Assembly (NCBI GenBank): GCA_014799765.1
Contig: JAAVHK010000017.1
Coordinates: forward strand, 1-9,050
Direction: 5' to 3'
Origin: Ruminococcus sp.
GTDB lineage: Bacteria; Bacillota; Clostridia; Oscillospirales; Ruminococcaceae
Length of the DNA stretch: 9,050 nt
Part shown: piece after piece, positions 1-5,804 of the stretch
Layout: each line of letters starts with the position of its first letter
Position numbering within the stretch: the first letter of the stretch is position 1
Made by a program: the position numbers and the translations under genes
The notes under the pieces: model-generated
The model's database searches: none
What the model saw: only the letters and a program-made list of their open reading frames with translations
What the model was told of the DNA's origin: nothing

Positions 1-53
1 GTAGCCGGTAACGGTGCAAGCAAGGCACTTCCTTTCCAGAATTGTTTAGACAG
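1..53 (-). CDS. Flavin reductase-like protein, N-terminus only (runs off left edge)
   Basis: Only 17 full codons are in the window, reading (M)SKQFWKGSALLAPLPA. This resembles the opening of the flavin reductase (FMN-binding split-barrel) family, whose members often begin with a KxFWKGSxLLxPxP stretch before a VSCG-like motif. Such proteins bind FMN and reduce flavin with NAD(P)H, or serve unknown redox roles in the cytoplasm. The start is unusual. A Shine-Dalgarno AGAGGTG (61-67 on the reverse strand) sits 7 bases before a CTG at 51-53, and an in-frame TGA overlaps that Shine-Dalgarno, so no ATG, GTG or TTG upstream can serve. The next alternative is a TTG ten codons in, which would discard the recognisable part. 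The gene has its own promoter (86-114) and diverges from spoIIA. The family call rests on 17 residues and is moderate; that a gene starts here is better supported. Confidence 0.6.
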   Translation of the reverse strand, partial: MSKQFWKGSALLAPLPA

Positions 54-85
54 TTTATATCACCTCTTTTTTTTCGGATATATTA

Positions 86-114
86 ATTATATCACTGCAA
101 AAGACTTTTTTCAA
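86..114 (-). promoter_or_regulatory. Sigma-A promoter for the flavin reductase-like gene
   Basis: Read on the reverse strand, TTGAAA (109-114) is followed after exactly 17 bases by a perfect TATAAT (86-91). Transcription should begin near 79, giving a leader of about 26 bases before the CTG start at 53. The fit to the vegetative consensus is strong. Confidence 0.75.
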
Positions 115-132
115 CATTTTTCAGTAATTTTT

Positions 133-158
133 TATTCCGGAAAAATTTTATATTCCGG
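133..158. repeat. Direct repeat TATTCCGG, 18-base period, between divergent promoters
   Basis: TATTCCGG occurs at 133-140 and 151-158, each preceded by a T-rich stretch. The first copy forms the 8-base palindrome TTCCGGAA (135-142). The pair lies upstream of the minus-strand -35 element (109-114) and upstream of the plus-strand -10 candidate (195-200), a typical place for a regulator shared by divergent genes. CCGG is common in this window, so the repeat may be chance. Confidence 0.35.
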
Positions 159-167
159 TTACTTTTT

Positions 168-200
168 CTGACAAAATATGACCTGTACATATAGTATAAT
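168..200 (+). promoter_or_regulatory. Possible spoIIA operon promoter (weak)
   Basis: A perfect TATAAT at 195-200 lies 34 bases before the spoIIAA ATG. The best -35-like hexamer, CTGACA (168-173), is 21 bases away, too far for a good sigma-A promoter; at 17 bases the sequence is only CAAAAT. In Bacillus this operon is read by sigma-H (AGGA-type -35, GAAT -10), and I find no convincing match to that here. The promoter is probably in this stretch, but which sigma factor reads it is open. Confidence 0.35.
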
Positions 201-234
201 AAATATAAATATTACATATAAAGGAGGAACACTA

Positions 235-540
235 ATGACTATTGACATAAAATCCACCGGCGGTAACGTAACAGCCATTCTGTATGGTGAAATAGACCAC
301 CACAACGCACAGGAAATTCGCACACAGCTTGACAATTACATAATAAGCGTACAGCCACCGGAACTGACTATTGATTTTTCAAATATAACTTTTATGGACA
401 GTTCCGGCATAGGTCTGATAATGGGAAGAAGTCGTCTTATGCGTGAGTGGGGCGGAAATCTTGAAATAAAGAACCCACAGCCATATATCCGACGTGTCAT
501 GAAACTCGCCGGTATGGAAAGAATCGTAAAAATAACATGA
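235..540 (+). CDS. spoIIAA: Anti-sigma-F factor antagonist SpoIIAA (STAS domain)
   Basis: This 101-residue STAS-domain protein is the anti-anti-sigma factor of early sporulation. Unphosphorylated, it binds SpoIIAB and frees sigma-F in the forespore; SpoIIAB inactivates it by phosphorylating a serine, and SpoIIE reactivates it. The phosphorylation loop FMDSSGIG is at residues 53-60, so the acceptor should be Ser56, matching Ser58 of the Bacillus protein. GEIDHH at 18-23 matches the GELDHH of Bacillus SpoIIAA. The start at 235 is chosen because AAGGAGGA (221-228) lies just ahead of it. An in-frame ATG at 178 has no ribosome binding site and would add 19 residues foreign to the family. The C-terminus is somewhat shorter than the 117 residues of Bacillus. 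It is the first gene of the spoIIA operon, and spoIIAB follows after 14 bases. Confidence 0.95.
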   Translation: MTIDIKSTGGNVTAILYGEIDHHNAQEIRTQLDNYIISVQPPELTIDFSNITFMDSSGIGLIMGRSRLMREWGGNLEIKNPQPYIRRVMKLAGMERIVKIT

Positions 541-554
541 ATGGAGTTGAAAAA

Positions 555-995
555 ATGAACATACTTAATGAAATAAAATTTAAAATACCGTCGCTGTCAG
601 TGAACGAAAGTACAGCCCGTGCTGTAGTATCGTCATTTCTGACACAGACTGACCCGACTGTAGAAGAACTTTCCGACATACGTACAGCTGTTTCCGAAGC
701 CGTGACAAATGCTATTGTCCACGGTTACAGACACTCAAAGGGCATTATTGAAATAACAGTCCGCCTGCTCCCTGAGCGTAATATATACATAAAAATACGT
801 GATAAAGGTTGCGGAATACCCGATATAAAAAAAGCTATGCAACCGCTTTTTACTACCGCACCCGAAGAAGAACGTTCCGGACTTGGTTTTTCCGTCATGG
901 AATCATTTATGGACAAGCTGACCGTAAAAAGCGAAGTCGGTCGCGGAACAACAGTCGTTATGCGTAAGAGGCTTGCTATACATGGAAACTGTTAA
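555..995 (+). CDS. spoIIAB: Anti-sigma-F factor / serine kinase SpoIIAB
   Basis: SpoIIAB is a GHKL-fold ATPase that holds sigma-F inactive in the predivisional and mother cells and phosphorylates SpoIIAA. From this start the protein is 146 residues, the length of Bacillus SpoIIAB. The N box SEAVTNAIVHGY is at 47-58 (Glu48 and Asn52, the base and magnesium-binding positions). The G1 box IRDKGCGIPD is at 81-90, the ATP lid PLFTTAPEEERSGLGF is at 97-112, and GTTVVM near 131 closes the fold. An ATG at 537 overlapping the spoIIAA stop would add six residues, but the only Shine-Dalgarno (GGAG, 543-546) is placed for the ATG at 555, where homology also begins. The last 14 bases overlap sigF, which suggests translational coupling that would keep sigma factor and its inhibitor in balance. 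Confidence 0.95.
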   Translation: MNILNEIKFKIPSLSVNESTARAVVSSFLTQTDPTVEELSDIRTAVSEAVTNAIVHGYRHSKGIIEITVRLLPERNIYIKIRDKGCGIPDIKKAMQPLFTTAPEEERSGLGFSVMESFMDKLTVKSEVGRGTTVVMRKRLAIHGNC

Positions 996-1638
996 AAAAC
1001 CGCTCGCAGAAGAAAATCTCGGACTTGTACACCTGTGTGCCAATAAGTTCAGGGGACGTGGCATAGACTATGAAGAATTATATTCCGCCGGTTGTATCGG
1101 ACTTCTTAAGGCAGTAAAGGCTTTCGATACCGAAAGAGGTGTTAAATTTTCAACATATGCTGTACCTGTCATACTCGGCGAAATAAAAAGACTTTTCCGT
1201 GACGGTGGTACTATAAAAGTAAGCAGAAGTCTGAAAGAACTTTCCATGAAATTACAGCGTATATGCGAAAACTTCCGGCACACTGAGGGCAGAGAACCTA
1301 CTATCAGTGAGCTTTCCGCAATATCCGGCGAACCGGAAGAAAACGTCTCGGAGGCTTTATGCGTAAGTCAGCCGTTATTATCGCTTACCGCTTCCGACGA
1401 CGACGAAGGTCAGATTGATATACCGTCCGAATCACCCGACGAGGCTATAGTTGATTTATTGGCACTCCGTCAGATTATGGCACGTCTTGACCCTAAAGAC
1501 CGTATACTTCTTGAATTAAGGTACTTCAAGAATCTGACACAGTCGAAAACAGCTTCAATACTCGGCATGACACAGGTACAGGTTTCAAGACGTGAAAAAA
1601 AGCTCCTGTCGCAGATGAGACAGGAACTTCTGGAATAA
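982..1638 (+). CDS. sigF: RNA polymerase sigma factor sigma-F (forespore)
   Basis: Sigma-F is the first compartment-specific sigma factor of sporulation; it directs RNA polymerase to early forespore genes. The protein is 218 residues. Region 2 spans about 12-82, with YEELYSAGCIGLLKAVKAFD and the conserved FSTYAVPVILGEIKR core. VKVSRSLKEL-like sequence (79-87) leads into region 3. Region 4 ends in the helix-turn-helix TQSKTASILGMTQVQVSRREKK (about 186-207). The ATG at 982 is preferred: AAGAGG (966-971) lies 10 bases upstream of it and only one base upstream of an alternative TTG at 973. Compared with Bacillus sigma-F (255 residues) it lacks roughly 25-30 N-terminal residues ahead of region 2. 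It overlaps spoIIAB by 14 bases and ends immediately against the convergent hemW stop, so no separate terminator follows the gene. Confidence 0.95.
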   Translation: METVKKPLAEENLGLVHLCANKFRGRGIDYEELYSAGCIGLLKAVKAFDTERGVKFSTYAVPVILGEIKRLFRDGGTIKVSRSLKELSMKLQRICENFRHTEGREPTISELSAISGEPEENVSEALCVSQPLLSLTASDDDEGQIDIPSESPDEAIVDLLALRQIMARLDPKDRILLELRYFKNLTQSKTASILGMTQVQVSRREKKLLSQMRQELLE

Positions 1639-2739
1639 TCAGAAAACAAGATACTCGATAACCGAATTTGATACAAGAAATCCCGACGGAGTAAGCGATA
1701 TGTTTACTCCGTCAAAATTTATATATCCTGATTTGATAAGTACAGGAATTTTTTTAATTAAATCATTTTTGTGTTCCGGAAAATCGTTGACGTTCAGACC
1801 CTCTGCCAGTCTCAGACGTAACATAGCATACTCCTCAAAACCACAGGGGGAAGAATCCGTTATTATAGTTTTCTGTACAGGACTTTCAATAAAATCTTTC
1901 AGATTTCTGTCGACACAGAAACGCTTACCGTTATGACATGAATGTGCCGATGCTCCTATACCGATATAGTCAAGGCATTTCCAGTACCGGCAGTTATGAC
2001 GACTTTCAAAACCAGTCACGGCAAAATTTGAAACCTCGTACTGTAAAAAACCTTTGTTTTTCAGGAAATCAACCATTTTAATATATAAATCCGCTGTTGT
2101 ATCGTCGTCGGGAAGAATATTTTTTATCTCGTCACAGTCAAACGGCGTACCGGATTCGGTTTTAAGGATATATCCGGAAATGTGTTTCACCGGAAGTTCC
2201 GTTACTCTTTCAAGCGTATATATCAGACTTTCCGCCGACTGTTCCGGAAGTGCTATCATGACATCACAGGAAATGTTATCAAATCCGGCGTTATAAGCAT
2301 CTGTGACCGCTTTTTCTGCTCTGTCGGCGGTATGTGTACGACTTAAAAATTTAAGTTCTGTATCAATCATGGACTGTACACCAATCGAAAGACGGTTCAC
2401 ACCGGCTTCACGATACGCCGACAGTTTTCTTGAATCAACCGTATTAGGATTAGTTTCAAGGGTTATTTCTGCATTTTCCGGTAAAATGAAATTATTCCCG
2501 ATTTCCTGAATTATATTTCCTGCCTGCTCCGGACTAAGCAGTGATGGTGTACCGCCACCGAAATATACAGTATCTGTCACACAGGATTTACCGGAATACG
2601 CTTTTATATTCCTTATGACCGCATTCACATAATCTTCAACCGTTTTTTTCCGATAGGGTTCGGAATAAAAATCGCAATAGGAACACTTTTTCGCACAGAA
2701 TGGTACGTGTATATATATTCCGGTATCTTTAGTAATCAA
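1639..2739 (-). CDS. hemW: Radical SAM heme chaperone HemW
   Basis: HemW is a radical SAM protein that binds heme and helps insert it into target proteins. It has often been annotated as oxygen-independent coproporphyrinogen oxidase. The 366-residue protein has the cluster motif CAKKCSYCDF at 15-24 (Cys15, Cys19, Cys22 for the 4Fe-4S cluster). The residue two after the last cysteine is Phe, whereas HemN has a fourth cysteine there. GGGTPS is at 61-66, and the family-typical HNCRYWKC lies in the second half. The start is TTG at 2737-2739, with GAGG nine bases upstream. An in-frame TGA further upstream rules out a longer form, and the conserved IYIHVPFC begins at residue 8, so TTG is the only sensible start. 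The gene overlaps the preceding zinc-ribbon gene by 11 bases, which implies coupling. The C-terminal coding region contains a 12-bp inverted repeat (1685-1713). Confidence 0.93.
   Translation of the reverse strand: MITKDTGIYIHVPFCAKKCSYCDFYSEPYRKKTVEDYVNAVIRNIKAYSGKSCVTDTVYFGGGTPSLLSPEQAGNIIQEIGNNFILPENAEITLETNPNTVDSRKLSAYREAGVNRLSIGVQSMIDTELKFLSRTHTADRAEKAVTDAYNAGFDNISCDVMIALPEQSAESLIYTLERVTELPVKHISGYILKTESGTPFDCDEIKNILPDDDTTADLYIKMVDFLKNKGFLQYEVSNFAVTGFESRHNCRYWKCLDYIGIGASAHSCHNGKRFCVDRNLKDFIESPVQKTIITDSSPCGFEEYAMLRLRLAEGLNVNDFPEHKNDLIKKIPVLIKSGYINFDGVNISLTPSGFLVSNSVIEYLVF
1685..1713. terminator. 12-bp hairpin inside the hemW 3' end, possible sigF terminator
   Basis: GACGGAGTAAGC (1685-1696) pairs with GTTTACTCCGTC (1702-1713) around a 5-base loop, with one G-T wobble. 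It begins 46 bases past the sigF stop, within codons for the hemW C-terminus. On the plus strand the stem is followed by AAAATTTATA rather than a clear T run, so it fits a weak intrinsic terminator or a block to convergent transcription poorly but possibly. It is the only stable inverted repeat I see near this zero-gap convergent junction. The stem is seen directly; the termination role is inferred. Confidence 0.4.
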
Positions 2740-3064
2740 GTCTGATAGCCTCGGTCATCCTGAAACAGAACGCATTTACAATACGTGGCACTAAGAATAT
2801 CGAAAGAATAAGTCCGGCAACAATGAATATTTCATAATTCAGGTCGCCGACTGCAAACTTTTCGTAATGCAGATACGTATATACTACTCCGACAAACGCT
2901 AAAAGACAGTATAACGCATTGAAAACCGTCGCACCTTTACCGTTGACGCAACGTGTATTACATTTCGGACATCTTCTGCCTTTGGAGTTCATCTGCCCTG
3001 CCAGTGCCTTTGTAATCGGATTGAATGTTTTTTCGCCACAATGTGGACAAGTATAGATACTCAT
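2729..3064 (-). CDS. Zinc-ribbon protein with two membrane segments, unknown function
   Basis: This 111-residue protein has two CxxC knuckles (CPHC at 6-9 and CPKC at 32-35), forming a likely zinc ribbon. Two hydrophobic helices follow, at about 47-64 and 78-99, and the tail is short and charged. The expected topology is a cytoplasmic ribbon anchored by a helical hairpin. The start at 3064 has AAAGGA about 10 bases upstream, and the protein then opens just before the first CxxC. A longer in-frame reading to 3160 would run across the neighbouring 45-residue gene without a ribosome binding site, so I reject it. It lies between that small gene (7-base gap) and hemW (11-base overlap). Similar short membrane zinc ribbons are common in Clostridia and mostly uncharacterised. 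A role linked to heme, metal or membrane translation is only a guess from position. Confidence 0.82.
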   Translation of the reverse strand: MSIYTCPHCGEKTFNPITKALAGQMNSKGRRCPKCNTRCVNGKGATVFNALYCLLAFVGVVYTYLHYEKFAVGDLNYEIFIVAGLILSIFLVPRIVNAFCFRMTEAIRLDY

Positions 3065-3071
3065 AAATTTT

Positions 3072-3209
3072 TTATCCTTTCTTCTGTATAACGACGGATT
3101 TTTCTGCAAGTTTACGTTTTTTTTGTCTGGTACGCATATGACTTCTTCTACAGATAACAAGTCCGCCGATTATAAGGAGTACGCCTATAACCACCATGAT
3201 ATAAAGCAT
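3072..3209 (-). CDS. 45-residue single-pass membrane protein, unknown function
   Basis: A short gene runs ATG (3207-3209) to TAA (3072-3074). Its Shine-Dalgarno AAGGAG begins inside the lepA stop codon and sits 6 bases from the ATG. The product starts MLYIMVVIGVLLIIGGLVIC: one hydrophobic helix (residues 2-20), then a very basic segment (RRSHMRTRQKKRKLAEK, 21-37) and a short polar end. Positive charge after the helix predicts N-out, C-in topology with a cytoplasmic tail. It fills the space between lepA (10-base gap) and the zinc-ribbon gene (7-base gap), and its last codons carry the ribosome binding site of the next gene. Tight packing, a good ribosome binding site and a clean membrane-protein composition support a real gene. 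I do not recognise the family. Confidence 0.72.
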   Translation of the reverse strand: MLYIMVVIGVLLIIGGLVICRRSHMRTRQKKRKLAEKSVVIQKKG

Positions 3210-3219
3210 AATGTACTCC

Positions 3220-5022
3220 TTACGAATCGAGTTTAAGAACACTCATAAATGCTTCCTGCGGAACTTCTACTGTTCCTAACTGTCGCATACGTTTTTTACC
3301 CTCTTTCTGTTTTTCGAGAAGTTTCTTCTTACGTGTTATGTCACCGCCGTAACATTTTGCGAGTACGTCTTTACGCATTGCCTTGACGGTCTCACGGGCT
3401 ATTACTTTTCCGCCTATTGCCGCCTGTATCGGTACTTCAAAAAGCTGTCGGGGTATGTTTTCCTTGAGTTTTTCGGCAATTTTTCTTGCTCTGCCGTAAG
3501 CCTTGTCTGTATGGATTATGAATGACAAAGCATCTACTATATCGCCGTTAAGAAGTATATCCAGCTTGACAAGTTTTGACGGTACATAGCCTAACATCTC
3601 GTAGTCGAATGAGGCGTAACCTCTTGTACGTGATTTCAGTACGTCGAAGAAATCGTATACTATTTCATTCAATGGCAACTCATAGTGAAGATTTACCCTT
3701 GTATCGTCAAGATACTGCATATCCTTGAAAATTCCTCGCCTGTCCTGACAGAGTTCCATAATATTTCCGACAAATTCCGCCGGTGTAAGAATATCTGCCT
3801 TGACCATAGGTTCTTCAGATGTCTGAATAATTGCAGGGTCCGGATAGTTTGTAGGATTGTCTATATACTGTACCTCACCGCTTGTAAGAGTTACCTTATA
3901 TATAACTGACGGTGCTGTTGTTATGAGGTCTAAATTGTATTCTCTTTCAAGTCTTTCCTGTATTATTTCCATGTGGAGAAGTCCGAGGAATCCGCAACGG
4001 AATCCGAATCCGAGTGCTACAGATGTTTCCGGCTCAAACGAAAGTGAAGCGTCATTTAACTGTAGTTTTTCGAGTGCCTCACGTAAATCGCCGTATTTTG
4101 CACCGTCTGCCGGATATATTCCCGAAAATACCATAGGATTTACTTTTCTGTATCCTGCTAAAGCCTCATCACAGGGATTATCGTTATTTGTGACGGTATC
4201 GCCTACCTGTGTATCGCCTATGCTTTTTATAGATGCCGATATATAACCTACCTCACCGGCTTCGAGACTTCCGCTGTTTACGAGTTTATCGGCGTCCATG
4301 AATCCGGCTTCAACAACATTGAACACCGCACCCGTCGCCATAAGACGTATATTATCACCTATCTTAACTCGTCCCTCTTTTATACGGACGTATATTATTA
4401 CTCCCTTGTAAGAATCGTAATAACTGTCGAAAATAAGGGCTTTTAAAGGTTTTTCGGTATCTCCCGACGGAGCAGGTATATCGGTTACTATCCTTTCAAG
4501 CACTTCTTCTATATTTATACCCATTTTTGCCGATATTCTCGGAGCGTCCATAGCCGGTATGCCTATTACGTTTTCAACTTCGTTACATACTCTTTCAGGG
4601 TCAGCGGACGGCAAATCAATTTTATTGACTACCGGTACTACTTCCAAATCGTTTTCTATTGCAAGATAGGTATTTGCGAGGGTCTGAGCTTCTATACCCT
4701 GTGAAGCATCTACTACAAGTATAGCTCCCTCACACGCTACAAGCGAACGTGATACTTCGTAATTGAAATCGACGTGTCCGGGGGTATCAATCAGATTGAA
4801 AATATATTCCTCACCGTCCTGTGCCGTATATTTAAGACGTACTGCACGTGCCTTTATTGTGATACCTCTTTCACGTTCGATGTCCATATTGTCAAGTAAC
4901 TGGTCTTCCATATCTCTTATGGCAACGGTTTCTGTCTTTTCAAGAATACGGTCAGCAAGTGTAGATTTACCGTGGTCAATATGTGCGATTATACAAAAAT
5001 TTCTTATTTTCTGATTAGCCAA
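3220..5022 (-). CDS. lepA: Elongation factor 4 / LepA, ribosome-associated GTPase
   Basis: LepA (EF4) is a translational GTPase related to EF-G that binds the ribosome and affects initiation, back-translocation or assembly depending on conditions. The 600-residue length is normal. Visible motifs are G1 AHIDHGKST (13-21), switch I RERGITIKA (50-58), G3 DTPGH (79-83) and G4 NKID (133-136). The LepA-specific C-terminal domain ends with YGGDITRKKKLLEKQKEG and LGTVEVPQEAF. The start is TTG (5020-5022), with AGAGGAG 7 bases upstream; an in-frame TAA between Shine-Dalgarno and start excludes any longer form. It leads the block lepA, 45-residue membrane gene, zinc-ribbon gene, hemW. The lepA-hemW order is a familiar neighbourhood in Firmicutes. 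No promoter is obvious just upstream, where a decayed c-di-GMP gene ends 19 bases away. Confidence 0.97.
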   Translation of the reverse strand: MANQKIRNFCIIAHIDHGKSTLADRILEKTETVAIRDMEDQLLDNMDIERERGITIKARAVRLKYTAQDGEEYIFNLIDTPGHVDFNYEVSRSLVACEGAILVVDASQGIEAQTLANTYLAIENDLEVVPVVNKIDLPSADPERVCNEVENVIGIPAMDAPRISAKMGINIEEVLERIVTDIPAPSGDTEKPLKALIFDSYYDSYKGVIIYVRIKEGRVKIGDNIRLMATGAVFNVVEAGFMDADKLVNSGSLEAGEVGYISASIKSIGDTQVGDTVTNNDNPCDEALAGYRKVNPMVFSGIYPADGAKYGDLREALEKLQLNDASLSFEPETSVALGFGFRCGFLGLLHMEIIQERLEREYNLDLITTAPSVIYKVTLTSGEVQYIDNPTNYPDPAIIQTSEEPMVKADILTPAEFVGNIMELCQDRRGIFKDMQYLDDTRVNLHYELPLNEIVYDFFDVLKSRTRGYASFDYEMLGYVPSKLVKLDILLNGDIVDALSFIIHTDKAYGRARKIAEKLKENIPRQLFEVPIQAAIGGKVIARETVKAMRKDVLAKCYGGDITRKKKLLEKQKEGKKRMRQLGTVEVPQEAFMSVLKLDS

Positions 5023-5041
5023 AATTTATCTCCTCTTTTCT

Positions 5042-5660
5042 TTAATCCGTAACCGTTACTTCTTCCTTTATTTCCGATTCAGTTTCCGTTACGGTCATTA
5101 CACAAGTATTTAAATATTCTTCTTCAAATTCCTTTATCGGCATAGGTTTTGCGAAAAAATAACCCTGAAACACATCACAACCGAAATCAACAAGAAAATC
5201 AACCTGCTCTTTAGTTTCGATACCCTCCGTTATGACTTCCATATTGAGATATTTTGCAAGCGATACTATCATAGCAAGGATAATTTTACTTCTTTCCTCG
5301 CTGTTTTCGGTATGCTTAAGGAATCCCATATCTATTTTCAGTACGTCAGCAGTAAGGTCTTTAAGGGTATTAAGTGATGAGTAACCGCTTCCGATTATAG
5401 ATTGTTGGCATAACAGCAGTTTTCCGGATAAGAGTTATTATTGAAATACCAATGTTGAAGTGTGTGTCGGCATAAGTACGGCGGTAGCGTTCATAACTAC
5501 TGTACCGGTCACGCATAATATAAGTCTTCGTACAGATTTTTCAAGAATATTTTTCCGTGACTTTGCTCTGCTGTAGAAAAAACAGATTAACATCGCTACA
5601 GCCGACAGATATAAAGTAGATACATGAATAATTTTCCGATATTCCTATAAACTCCCCTTG
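5042..5660 (-). pseudogene. Remnant of a membrane-anchored EAL-domain (c-di-GMP) protein, internally deleted
   Basis: The 3' part (5392 to 5042) encodes the end of an EAL phosphodiesterase domain: GSGYSSLNTL, VLKID, ITEGIET and VFQGYFFAKPM are classic. An acidic tail rich in Thr and Glu follows. The match stops abruptly just before GSGY. The usual DDF becomes II, and everything upstream, including the EAL signature and most metal ligands, is missing. The 5' part (about 5638 to 5441) reads in the same frame as a membrane segment (LYLSAVAMLICFFYSRAKSRKN, then LILCVTGTVVMNATAVLMP), as in N-terminal regions of membrane GGDEF/EAL sensors, and ends in tandem TAA codons at 5435-5440. A Shine-Dalgarno AAGGGGAG (5652-5659) has no ATG, GTG or TTG at proper distance. 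The ATG at 5329 opens a 95-residue frame but has no ribosome binding site. I read this as one gene that lost its middle and its start; catalysis is impossible. Confidence 0.75.
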
Positions 5661-5679
5661 AATTTCCATACTTTATATT

Positions 5680-5708
5680 ATTATATCACAGAAGATTTAT
5701 ACAGTCAA
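5680..5708 (-). promoter_or_regulatory. Sigma-A promoter upstream of the EAL remnant, pointing at lepA
   Basis: On the reverse strand TTGACT (5703-5708), a 17-base spacer and a perfect TATAAT (5680-5685) form a near-consensus vegetative promoter. Initiation is expected near 5673, about 14 bases before the orphan Shine-Dalgarno at 5652-5659. It originally served the decayed c-di-GMP gene. Because nothing terminator-like lies between it and lepA, it may now supply lepA with a leader of about 650 bases. Confidence 0.75.
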
Positions 5709-5770
5709 GAAAAAAATCAGACGTACACCGGCGTTAAAAAACTGTTTTTCAAGAAACTGTCAAAAATTCC

Positions 5771-5799
5771 TTGACAAGCCGGAAATTATATATTATAAT
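5771..5799 (+). promoter_or_regulatory. Consensus sigma-A promoter of greA-lysS
   Basis: TTGACA (5771-5776), a 17-base spacer and TATAAT (5794-5799) match the sigma-A consensus at all 12 hexamer positions. Initiation is expected near 5806, leaving a leader of just under 50 bases before the greA ATG. The -35 hexamer is also one arm of a dyad, TGTCAA (5758-5763) with TTGACA, separated by 7 bases. No other plus-strand promoter is apparent before lysS. Confidence 0.88.
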
Positions 5800-5804
5800 A
5801 TAAG

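Noticed and set aside
178..234. ATG at 178 as the spoIIAA start
   Set aside because: It has no ribosome binding site and overlaps the promoter region; the added 19 residues are unlike SpoIIAA, whereas 235 has a near-perfect Shine-Dalgarno.
973..981. TTG at 973 as the sigF start
   Set aside because: The Shine-Dalgarno AAGAGG is one base away, too close; the ATG at 982 is correctly spaced.
3065..3160. N-terminal extension of the zinc-ribbon gene to 3160
   Set aside because: It overlaps the 45-residue gene in another frame, has no ribosome binding site, and adds sequence before a protein that starts naturally at 3064.
5042..5329. 95-residue frame as an intact small EAL protein
   Set aside because: No Shine-Dalgarno precedes the ATG and EAL homology continues upstream of it to 5392, so it is the tail of a truncated gene.
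5370..5516. 48-residue minus-strand frame beginning MRDRYSSYER
   Set aside because: It lacks a ribosome binding site, spans the deletion junction, and is out of frame with both recognisable parts of the remnant.
5709..5757. Possible small RNA or riboswitch between the divergent promoters
   Set aside because: Only A/T-rich sequence with weak GTTT/AAAC pairing is present; no conserved RNA fold is recognisable.
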